Below, piece by piece: positions 1 to 5,313 of a stretch of 12,469 nt of DNA. The DNA is from Thermoplasmata archaeon M9B2D (GTDB lineage: Archaea > Thermoplasmatota > E2 > DHVEG-1). The notes beneath the pieces are model-generated. The model was not told where the DNA came from. It did not search any database and saw nothing but the letters and a program-made list of their open reading frames with translations. The translations under genes were made by a program, and so were the position numbers. The DNA is taken from positions 1 to 12,469 of the forward strand of contig MUGD01000053.1 in assembly GCA_002900555.1 (NCBI GenBank), given 5' to 3'. Numbering within the stretch: the stretch's first letter is position 1; the number at the start of each line of letters is the position of its first letter.

Positions 1-191
1 ACCATGACACGTTCATAGGTATTGAGATTGGTGGATATGAAAATGAAAAAATCGGATTTTTCCAGCGGGTGTTTGGCGTAACAAAAAAACCCCGTATGAC
101 GGTCATCGGACCCGCACATCTTCTTAAGATGGTTCACAAGGACAATGATATGATTCAGACCACGATTATTCCTGGGAAGGGAGCAAGTTAA
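1..191 (+). CDS. oapB: OapB/ArvB-like protein (DUF2073), C-terminal part only
   Basis: The open frame enters from the left edge (first full codon at 3) and ends with TAA at 189-191, giving about 62 C-terminal residues. The visible part has a FIGIEIGGY segment, then a phenylalanine-rich FFQRVFG stretch, then MTVIGPAHLLKMVHKD close to the end. This resembles my memory of the end of the DUF2073 family (OapB/ArvB), small archaeal proteins encoded between a Ras/Era-like GTPase (OapA/ArvA) and a zinc-ribbon protein (OapC/ArvC). The stop overlaps the next start (TAATG), which implies translational coupling with the OapC-like gene and supports the call. In Haloferax the GTPase of this module drives extracellular vesicle formation; the role of the B protein is not settled. 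The family call is from memory and rests mainly on gene order. The N-terminus and the expected GTPase gene lie outside the window. Confidence 0.68.
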   Translation, partial: HDTFIGIEIGGYENEKIGFFQRVFGVTKKPRMTVIGPAHLLKMVHKDNDMIQTTIIPGKGAS

Positions 192-724
192 TGCCACATC
201 AATGCCTGAAATGCGGCCATGTTTTTGAAGAAGGGTCATCACAATTGTTGAAAGGGTGCCCGCATTGTGGGGGAAACCGGTTTTTTTTCACAAGAGAACC
301 ATTAAATCAAGTAGAACGAGATGTCATGAGTAAGGAAATCGGCCAGGACCTTACCGCGAAAATCATGGAGCTTGCCGTCGAAAAAAATAAAGATAGACTC
401 AGAGGCACCGAGACATGGATAACCCTAAAACCAAAGGACCTTCGTAAGATAATAGAGGGCAAAATTGAGCAAAAAAAACCCGAGGTAGAACTCACCATCA
501 GTGAACCAATCAGTGAGGATAAACGTAAAGCGATTATTGAGAAAATCAAAGCAGAGGTGGATCATTCGGATACACCAGAAACAATCGGGGTTGAACAGCC
601 AGGTAAATATCACATTGACCTTAAAGGTCTGCTAGAGAAAGAACCAATCGTTATCCAAAAAGATGGGACCTATACGATTCATCTTCCCTCTTTGTTTAAA
701 ATGCGTGAGGAGAAGAAAAAATAG
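191..724 (+). CDS. oapC: OapC/ArvC-type zinc-ribbon protein (DUF2072)
   Basis: This 177-residue soluble protein has an N-terminal zinc ribbon with cysteines at C5, C8, C23 and C26 (CLKC and CPHC). A charged, probably helical and linker-like middle follows (about residues 40-125). The C-terminal part carries a GKYHIDLKGLLEKEPIVI segment and then DGTYTIHLPSLF, which match what I recall of the OapC/ArvC family ("Zn-ribbon containing protein"). The ATG overlaps the stop of the preceding gene, so the start is well fixed and the two are probably co-translated. In euryarchaea these proteins accompany a small GTPase: first described as origin-associated proteins in haloarchaea, later linked to vesicle production through the GTPase ArvA. 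The zinc ribbon could bind nucleic acid or a protein partner; nothing in the sequence decides which. Domain recognition is good; function is inferred from the family. Confidence 0.8.
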   Translation: MPHQCLKCGHVFEEGSSQLLKGCPHCGGNRFFFTREPLNQVERDVMSKEIGQDLTAKIMELAVEKNKDRLRGTETWITLKPKDLRKIIEGKIEQKKPEVELTISEPISEDKRKAIIEKIKAEVDHSDTPETIGVEQPGKYHIDLKGLLEKEPIVIQKDGTYTIHLPSLFKMREEKKK

Positions 725-795
725 GTTTTGTTTCGTTGGAATATCCTTTCCATTACCTTTTTATTGAAGTCATTGATTCAGCTTTGGTTGATTCT

Positions 796-2091
796 ATGAA
801 ATGGTATGACGAGGTTGAATATATCAGAAACCAAGCGATGAAGAATAACGAGTTTTTCGCAAACTCTCTTCCCATGATCGCTAGTGAAAATGTGCTTTCG
901 CCGCTTTGCCGGGAGATGCTTATTACTGATTTCCATGGCAGGTACGCAGAAGGGACTCCAGGAAATCGGTACTACGAAGGATGCAAATTCTTTGATTTAG
1001 TTGAAGAAAAAACCATGGAGCTTGCAAAAAAACTTTTTTCTTGTAACTACGCTGATGTGCGCCCGACATCAGGGACTGTGGCAAACATGGCAGTGCTTAA
1101 GGCATTGATTAAACCGGGGGAGACAGCAACGGTCCTTGACACTGCGAATGGTGCTCATATCTCGTTTGGGAAGTACGGTGCCGCAGGTGTCCGAGGCATT
1201 AACCTTGTTTCATTTCCGTTTAGCAATGATGAGATGACTATTGATGTTGATGGTGCGGTAAAACTCATACAACAGGTCAAACCAAAACTCGCATTGTGTG
1301 GTCAATCCGTTTTTCTCTTTCCAACTCCGTTGAAAGCTATCGCTGAGGCGGCTCATGAGGTTGGTGCCTACGTGGTCTACGATGCAGCCCATGTCCTTGG
1401 TCTGATTGCTGGAAAACGGTTCCAGGATCCACTTCGAGAAGGGGCAGATCTGATGAACGGAAGCACCCATAAAACGTTACCCGGACCGCAGGGCGGGATG
1501 ATTCTCTCAGACCATACAGCAGACACTGAGGAGAACAAATCCCTCCTCCGGAAAGTAGGATTTGGAGTGTTCCCAGGGGTTACCTCCTCGTATCATCTGC
1601 ATCATGTGGCTGCAAAGGGTATTGCTTTTGCTGAGCATCTTGAGTTTGGGGAGGCGTACGCCAATCAAACCATTAAAAATGCGAAGCGTCTTGCACAATC
1701 ACTCCATGAACAAGGGTTCAAGGTGTTTGGAGAAAAACTTGGGTTTACCAAATCGCATCAGATCCTTGTAGAAATCGGTCCAGGGAAGGGAAAAGAAGCA
1801 TCGAAGATTCTTGAGGATGCCGGGATTGTTACAAATATGAACATGATCCCTGGTGATGAAGACCCCCTTAACCCGTCAGGGCTTCGTCTGGGAACCCCTG
1901 AACTGACTCGTATCGGAATGAAGGAGAAAGAGATGGACGAGGTCGCAGCGTTCTATACACGGGCTCTTCTGAAAAAGGAAAACCCCAAGAAAATCAGAGA
2001 CGATGTAAAAGAGTTTCGTAAAGATTTCCAGGAGCTTTTCTATTGTTATAAAGAAGGTTTCCGGGGATATGAGTATCATAAGTTGATTTAA
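796..2091 (+). CDS. glyA: Serine hydroxymethyltransferase (archaeal type)
   Basis: PLP enzyme interconverting serine and glycine with transfer of a one-carbon unit to a pterin (tetrahydrofolate or, in many archaea, tetrahydromethanopterin). From ATG 796 it is 431 residues, a normal length for the family. Visible motifs are LPMIASENVLSP near residues 25-36, the substrate-binding EGTPGNRYYEGC segment (about 52-63), SGTVAN (about 92-97), DAAH at 196-199, and the PLP lysine in NGSTHKTLPGPQGG (K226). An in-frame TTG at 736 would add 20 residues of unrelated hydrophobic sequence. I prefer 796 because family members start shortly before the IASENV block and a GGTTGA sequence lies just upstream (786-791). 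The gene sits between oapC (71-nt gap from 796) and the AK6-type kinase (1-nt gap), so it is likely in one operon with the kinase. Family assignment is firm; pterin preference cannot be read here. Confidence 0.95.
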   Translation: MKWYDEVEYIRNQAMKNNEFFANSLPMIASENVLSPLCREMLITDFHGRYAEGTPGNRYYEGCKFFDLVEEKTMELAKKLFSCNYADVRPTSGTVANMAVLKALIKPGETATVLDTANGAHISFGKYGAAGVRGINLVSFPFSNDEMTIDVDGAVKLIQQVKPKLALCGQSVFLFPTPLKAIAEAAHEVGAYVVYDAAHVLGLIAGKRFQDPLREGADLMNGSTHKTLPGPQGGMILSDHTADTEENKSLLRKVGFGVFPGVTSSYHLHHVAAKGIAFAEHLEFGEAYANQTIKNAKRLAQSLHEQGFKVFGEKLGFTKSHQILVEIGPGKGKEASKILEDAGIVTNMNMIPGDEDPLNPSGLRLGTPELTRIGMKEKEMDEVAAFYTRALLKKENPKKIRDDVKEFRKDFQELFYCYKEGFRGYEYHKLI

Positions 2092-2092
2092 G

Positions 2093-2647
2093 ATGTGGGT
2101 GGCATTGACTGGTACCCCGGGAACTGGCAAAACTGCGGTTGCGACCGCCTTAAAAAAACAAGGGTATACTATTGTTCCATTACATCGACTTGCACAGAAC
2201 AGCAACTGCGTTGTTGGAATTGAAAAAAGAAGAAATTCGCAGCTTATAGACATTCCTAAGTTAAACACCTATGTTAAGAAAAACTTTACGAGAGATGAAC
2301 TTATTTTTTTCGAAGGACATATCGCACATCTGCTCAGCAGTATGCAAAAAGTAATTGTTCTTCGTTGCCACCCGAAAGAACTGAAAAAAAGACTTCTTAA
2401 AAAAAGATGGAGGATGAAAAAGATTATGGAAAACATAGAGGCCGAGATTATCGATATCATCCTTTGCGAAGTAGTGCAGCGACATCGTTCTGAAAATATT
2501 TTTGAGATAGATACAACAGAAAAAAGCGCCGAAGACATTTCAACAGTTATTGGTACGATTGTGAAAAAAAACTTTCAACCGACAAAGACATATAGTATTG
2601 GCCAGATTGATTGGTCAGAAGAAATCCTTAATGAACCTTATATGTAG
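2093..2647 (+). CDS. AK6/Fap7-type adenylate kinase (putative ribosome-maturation ATPase)
   Basis: A 184-residue P-loop kinase of the AK6 (Fap7/hCINAP) family. The Walker A motif GTPGTGKT is at residues 7-14. The EGHIAHLL segment (about 74-81) matches the family's characteristic EGHxxHL block. A basic KKRLLKKRW stretch (about 98-106), followed by NIEAEIIDIILCEVV, fits the LID region and following helix. Eukaryotic Fap7/AK6 binds uS11 and ATP and helps late 40S maturation; archaeal members have adenylate kinase and ATPase activity and also bind uS11. ATG 2093 begins one base after the glyA stop, and its own stop lies 8 nt before the next gene, so it is a mid-operon gene. The C-terminal tail after about residue 160 (FQPTKTYSIGQIDWSEEIL) is less conserved in type. 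Biosynthetic versus ribosomal function cannot be separated by sequence. Confidence 0.88.
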   Translation: MWVALTGTPGTGKTAVATALKKQGYTIVPLHRLAQNSNCVVGIEKRRNSQLIDIPKLNTYVKKNFTRDELIFFEGHIAHLLSSMQKVIVLRCHPKELKKRLLKKRWRMKKIMENIEAEIIDIILCEVVQRHRSENIFEIDTTEKSAEDISTVIGTIVKKNFQPTKTYSIGQIDWSEEILNEPYM

Positions 2648-2650
2648 GAG
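2645..2650 (+). promoter_or_regulatory. Shine-Dalgarno for the CDP-alcohol transferase
   Basis: TAGGAG lies 5 nt before ATG 2656 and overlaps the TAG stop of the kinase gene, so the translation signal of one gene is embedded in the end of the other. It fixes the downstream start codon. Confidence 0.6.
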
Positions 2651-2655
2651 CTTGT

Positions 2656-3306
2656 ATGGTATTGGACAAAACACGTGATAGAGCAGACCCGTTTCTTACA
2701 ATTATTGCAAAACAATTTTCTTCTGTAAATCCTGATATTCTTACCTGGTGTGCGCTTCTGTTTTCTTTTATCGGTGGTGTGTTTTTTTATTTTTCAAGCC
2801 CGGAACTTGAGCTCCGGAACTTTTTTTTGTTTTTTGCTGTTTTTTTTGTAGTTCTTAATGGTTTGTTTGACGCTATTGACGGTAAGGTTGCAAAGCTTGC
2901 GAACAAGGCATCGGCAAGGGGTGATTTTCTGGATCATGCCCTTGATCGGTATGCAGATGTTTTCATGGTTGGTGGTCTTGCGCTTAGTTCTTTTTGTCGT
3001 CCCCCCATTGGTTTGCTTGCAATCGTTGGTGTGTTGCTTACTAGCTATATGGGGACGCAGGCACAGGCTATCGGATATAAACGTGATTACTCTGGATTAT
3101 TAGGGAGAGCAGATAGACTGGTTTTGCTTATTATCTTCCCAATTATTCAACATATCGTACTACGTTTTCCCTTTGAATTACCGTTTAATATTACAATTAT
3201 TGAGGTGGTTTTGTTGTATTTTGCTATCGTTGGGAATATCACGGCGATGCAGCGTTTTTATATTACATTAAGATGGTTCCGTGGTGCATCGATAAAGGAA
3301 AGATAA
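2656..3306 (+). CDS. CDP-alcohol phosphatidyltransferase (archaeal phospholipid head-group transferase, possibly archaetidylinositol phosphate synthase)
   Basis: A 216-residue multi-pass membrane enzyme. The family motif DxxDGxxAR(x)8Gx3Dx3D appears as D72-D75-G76-A79-K80 ... G89 ... D93 ... D97, so all four metal/CDP-binding aspartates are present. The usual arginine after the alanine is lysine. An NPDILTW segment near residues 25-31 corresponds to the PNxLT region of the family. Hydrophobic segments lie at about 33-48, 55-75, 104-133, 148-168 and 173-195. It should displace CMP from a CDP-lipid (CDP-archaeol) with an alcohol or inositol phosphate. The substrate is not decided by sequence: archaetidylinositol phosphate synthase is the likeliest archaeal choice, archaetidylglycerol phosphate or archaetidylserine synthase are alternatives. 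It follows the AK6-type kinase by 8 nt and is probably co-transcribed. The coding strand is strikingly T-rich, with runs of eight or nine T encoding Phe-rich helices. Confidence 0.85.
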   Translation: MVLDKTRDRADPFLTIIAKQFSSVNPDILTWCALLFSFIGGVFFYFSSPELELRNFFLFFAVFFVVLNGLFDAIDGKVAKLANKASARGDFLDHALDRYADVFMVGGLALSSFCRPPIGLLAIVGVLLTSYMGTQAQAIGYKRDYSGLLGRADRLVLLIIFPIIQHIVLRFPFELPFNITIIEVVLLYFAIVGNITAMQRFYITLRWFRGASIKER

Positions 3307-3307
3307 T

Positions 3308-3382
3308 ATGAATATCATCAAAAAAATTTTAAAAAAAATCGGGAAGGAAGGGGAAAACATTAAGGGGATTTATGAAGAATAA
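3308..3382 (+). CDS. Candidate 24-residue basic amphipathic peptide
   Basis: A small ORF begins one base after the stop of the CDP-alcohol transferase (3306), with ATG 3308 and TAA 3380-3382. The peptide starts MNIIKKILKKIGKEG. Ile3, Ile4, Ile7, Leu8 and Ile11 fall on one helical face and lysines on the other, as in a membrane-binding amphipathic helix. A purine-rich AAAGGAAAGA just upstream could serve as a ribosome-binding site. Its position at the end of a lipid-enzyme gene would suit a small membrane-associated regulator, but that is inference. No family is recognised, and a 25-codon ORF in A-rich DNA can easily arise by chance. Confidence 0.3.
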   Translation: MNIIKKILKKIGKEGENIKGIYEE

Positions 3383-3424
3383 GACCCTTCCTCCTTTTCT
3401 CGAATAAAAGAAGATGCACATCTG

Positions 3425-3433
3425 TATATAAAA
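3425..3433 (+). promoter_or_regulatory. TATA-like box with downstream palindrome
   Basis: TATATAAAA at 3425-3433 is a near-ideal archaeal TATA box. Transcription would start about 25 nt downstream, near 3455, inside the perfect 12-bp palindrome TAACAATTGTTA (3451-3462). The only downstream candidate on this strand is the small ORF at 3464. It may be fortuitous in AT-rich DNA. Confidence 0.35.
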
Positions 3434-3463
3434 TTTTCTATGTTTTTTCATAACAATTGTTAC

Positions 3464-3553
3464 ATGATTGTTCGATTGTTTTTTGGTTTTCATTATGCAT
3501 CGCTGTTTGTTTTTTATTCTTATTTACTTTTAAAATATTGTTATGTAAGATAA
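3464..3553 (+). CDS. Doubtful 29-residue hydrophobic small ORF
   Basis: ATG 3464 to TAA 3551-3553 encodes a peptide beginning MIVRLFFGFHY and continuing with mostly Phe, Leu, Val and Tyr, so it could form one transmembrane helix ending in a short basic tail. A good TATA-like box 31-39 nt upstream would give a nearly leaderless transcript. Against it: the T-rich base composition alone yields Phe/Leu-rich codons, and no family is recognised. Confidence 0.18.
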   Translation: MIVRLFFGFHYASLFVFYSYLLLKYCYVR

Positions 3554-3620
3554 GCAAAGAATAAGGATTCTTTGAATCTGTGATGATGTTCTATTGATGG
3601 GACCGTTCATTTTAGATTTT

Positions 3621-3806
3621 TTATAGTCTTTTGATTAGATGTAAGAATTTTTTGTAGATTTGTTCTGAGGAAAATATCAAGGGGATTCCTTTGAATTGGC
3701 AATCTCCGCATATGTATCCTCGTGCGAAATAGGGAAGGTGTGATGTTGTCGGTCTCATCGAATGGGTGTTTTTACTGCCGCATAAGGGACATGCTATTAT
3801 TTCCAT
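3621..3806 (-). CDS. Small zinc-ribbon protein, unknown function
   Basis: From the ATG at 3806 this is a 61-residue protein with two CxxC pairs, CPLC (C6, C9) and CGDC (C33, C36), forming a probable four-cysteine zinc ribbon. A 23-residue spacer rich in Thr, His and aromatic residues separates them, and a basic C-terminal helix follows (about 46-61, ending KKFLHLIKRL). Small single-domain zinc ribbons like this are common in archaea and many are uncharacterised nucleic-acid- or protein-binding proteins; I do not recognise a named family. An in-frame ATG at 3833 would add nine residues, but it lies almost against the TATA box (3838-3847), upstream of the expected start site, so 3806 is preferred. 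It is a single-gene unit, divergent from hflX, with an operator-like inverted repeat at its promoter. Confidence 0.7.
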   Translation of the reverse strand: MEIIACPLCGSKNTHSMRPTTSHLPYFARGYICGDCQFKGIPLIFSSEQIYKKFLHLIKRL

Positions 3807-3816
3807 AGTACCATCA

Positions 3817-3838
3817 ATGCTATGTAATAGCATAGCAT
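3817..3838 (-). promoter_or_regulatory. Operator-like inverted repeat at the zinc-ribbon promoter
   Basis: A perfect 8-bp inverted repeat with a 6-nt spacer (ATGCTATG at 3817-3824, CATAGCAT at 3831-3838) lies directly downstream of the minus-strand TATA box and covers the predicted transcription start (about 3817). In archaea, repressors often bind between the TATA box and the start site to block RNA polymerase recruitment. The placement suggests specific, perhaps autogenous, repression. The regulator is unknown. Confidence 0.5.
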
Positions 3839-3847
3839 ATATTTAAA
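3838..3847 (-). promoter_or_regulatory. TATA box of the zinc-ribbon gene
   Basis: Read on the minus strand this is TTTAAATATA, close to the archaeal consensus. Its centre lies about 36 nt before ATG 3806, predicting a leader of about 10 nt. Confidence 0.55.
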
Positions 3848-3871
3848 CGTTATGCACCCACATAAAACCCC

Positions 3872-3878
3872 TTTATAA
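3872..3878 (+). promoter_or_regulatory. TATA box upstream of hflX
   Basis: TTTATAA with an A-rich stretch (CATAAAA, 3861-3867) just upstream. The predicted start is near 3900, giving a leader of roughly 75 nt before ATG 3976. No clear Shine-Dalgarno is seen in the leader. It lies back-to-back with the zinc-ribbon promoter, about 25 bp away. Confidence 0.45.
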
Positions 3879-3975
3879 CAACGAGCAAGTCCTCAGGAAA
3901 AAAACTCCACTCCTGCTCTCTTCAAGAATTACCAAAAATTAAAGAAGAACCCTTGGTTATTCGCCCTAGAAAACA

Positions 3976-5256
3976 ATGCACGCCAACCAAAAAAAAGCAA
4001 TCCTCATCTCACTAGACGACTCTACCGAAGAAATAAAACAACTCGCAAAAACCCTCGGCTACACTATCCTTAAAGAATTTATCCAACACAGAACAAAACC
4101 AGACGTCAATTTCTACATCGGATCTGGAAAAGTAGACGAAATAAAGGAGTTTTACGAACAAACGGATACAACAATTGACCTTGCCATCGTCAACGGAGAA
4201 CTCAAACCATCACAATGGTTCACCTTGGAGAAAAAACTAAAAACCAATGTCTATGACCGCATCCGACTCATCCTAGCCATCTTCGAAGAACACGCAGAAC
4301 GACGAGAAGCACTCCTGCAGGTAAAACTCGCACAACTCCAATACGAACGACCCTACGTACGAGAGTTAATCCACCGGACAAAAGCAGGGGAACACCCAGG
4401 TCTTATGGCAGGAGGAGAATACCAAGTTGACGATTATTACGAGATGATCAAACGACAGACAAAAAAAATCAGAGAGGACCTCCAAAAGATACGAGAAAAC
4501 AGGGAGCTACACCGCCAGACGCGAACAAAAAGCGGATTTTATTCAATCTCACTTGCAGGATACACAAACGCAGGAAAAAGCAGCCTTATGAACCTGTTAT
4601 CAGCAGAAAAAGTAAAAGTTGAAGAACAACTCTTCTCCACCCTCTCAACAACAACCAGAAGCATCACGACAAAAAACAAAGAAAAAAACATCCCAATCCT
4701 GCTTACCGACACGGTCGGATTTATCGAAAACCTCCCCACCTACATCATCGATGCATTCCATTCAACATTAGAGGAAATTGAGCTTGCGGACGTCGTCGTA
4801 TTGGTCGTTGATGCAAGCGAAGCAAAAGAAATCGTAGAAAAAAAACTCCATGTGTCAATCAATGAATTACGAAACATCGGAGTAGGCGCCCCTATCATCA
4901 TTGCCTTAAACAAAATCGACCTTATCACTCCAGCAATTTTTGAAACACTCCAGGAATATCTCATAAACACCGGTATCACCAAAACCCATAAAATCGTCGC
5001 ACTATCAGTAAAAGAACAGAAAAACATCGAACAGCTTCTTCAGACAATATATGATACGTTACCCCATTTAGTGAAAATAACATTTCATTTCCCCCCACAT
5101 GAGAAATCCCAGAGGTTCATCTCTGAGCTTTATAAAAAAACCAAGGTTATCCATATCACCTATTCTAATGTAATAACAGTAGAAGTCGAATGTAACGAAA
5201 AGATAAAAGAAAAGCTTATTGCAGCCGGCCGTGCTGCCGATGGTACTGTCGGCTAA
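3976..5256 (+). CDS. hflX: GTPase HflX (ribosome-splitting factor)
   Basis: A 426-residue HflX of normal domain order. An N-terminal HflX domain (about 1-115, with the YIGSGKVDEI block near 47-56) is followed by a charged coiled-coil linker (about 115-185, with GxxPGLMAGGE in the middle). The GTPase domain has G1 GYTNAGKSS (195-203), a T-rich switch I (TLSTTTR), G3 DTVGF (245-249) and G4 NKID (312-315). A C-terminal domain follows. In bacteria HflX binds the 50S subunit and splits stalled or idle ribosomes under stress; archaeal HflX is assumed to act similarly. An in-frame TAG at 3967-3969 rules out a longer form. It appears to have its own promoter and ends 57 nt before the next gene, which also has a promoter. 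Its coding strand is A- and C-rich, unlike the G/T-leaning genes upstream. Identification is secure. Confidence 0.95.
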   Translation: MHANQKKAILISLDDSTEEIKQLAKTLGYTILKEFIQHRTKPDVNFYIGSGKVDEIKEFYEQTDTTIDLAIVNGELKPSQWFTLEKKLKTNVYDRIRLILAIFEEHAERREALLQVKLAQLQYERPYVRELIHRTKAGEHPGLMAGGEYQVDDYYEMIKRQTKKIREDLQKIRENRELHRQTRTKSGFYSISLAGYTNAGKSSLMNLLSAEKVKVEEQLFSTLSTTTRSITTKNKEKNIPILLTDTVGFIENLPTYIIDAFHSTLEEIELADVVVLVVDASEAKEIVEKKLHVSINELRNIGVGAPIIIALNKIDLITPAIFETLQEYLINTGITKTHKIVALSVKEQKNIEQLLQTIYDTLPHLVKITFHFPPHEKSQRFISELYKKTKVIHITYSNVITVEVECNEKIKEKLIAAGRAADGTVG

Positions 5257-5268
5257 GAAAACAAAAAT

Positions 5269-5304
5269 CTTATACGTAGCATTGTATTTCATGCAAAAAG
5301 GGAG
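5269..5304 (+). promoter_or_regulatory. Promoter and ribosome-binding site of the S-component fusion gene
   Basis: An A-rich element (ACAAAAA) precedes CTTATACG at 5269-5276, a plausible TATA box. A GGGAG Shine-Dalgarno at 5300-5304 lies 9 nt before ATG 5314. The leader is too short for a cobalamin riboswitch, and none is seen. Confidence 0.45.
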
Positions 5305-5313
5305 AATGTAATT

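Larger units (their letters stand above)
3383..3620. other. AT-rich intergenic region
   Basis: No conventional gene is seen in these 238 bases between the transferase operon and the zinc-ribbon gene. It holds T-rich tracts (T6 at 3443-3448 and 3478-3483) that could end transcription of the upstream operon, a TATA-like box at 3425-3433, a 12-bp palindrome at 3451-3462 and one doubtful small ORF (3464-3553). A weak 5-bp hairpin (GATTC-TTT-GAATC, 3566-3578) has no T tract and is not called a terminator. Confidence 0.6.

Noticed and set aside
736..795. N-terminal extension of glyA from a TTG at 736
   Set aside because: The 20 extra residues are not typical of serine hydroxymethyltransferases, no good ribosome-binding site precedes the TTG, and ATG 796 gives the usual family length.
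1210..1698. Long open frames antisense to glyA
   Set aside because: They lie wholly inside a secure gene, have no recognisable domain and no promoter or ribosome-binding site of their own.
3467..3481. Direct repeat GATTGTT twice in a row
   Set aside because: Only two copies in very T-rich DNA; no array and no spacer pattern, so not a CRISPR or iteron set.
3566..3578. Hairpin GATTC-TTT-GAATC as terminator of the zinc-ribbon gene
   Set aside because: The stem has only five pairs and neither strand has a T tract after it.
3840..3975. Replication origin suggested by the skew change and the origin-associated name of OapB/C
   Set aside because: No Orc1/Cdc6 gene and no repeated origin-recognition boxes are present. 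The skew change goes from G-rich to C-rich and is confined to one gene.
5257..5313. Cobalamin riboswitch upstream of the S-component fusion
   Set aside because: The gap is 57 nt, far too short, and no conserved cobalamin-box sequence is seen.
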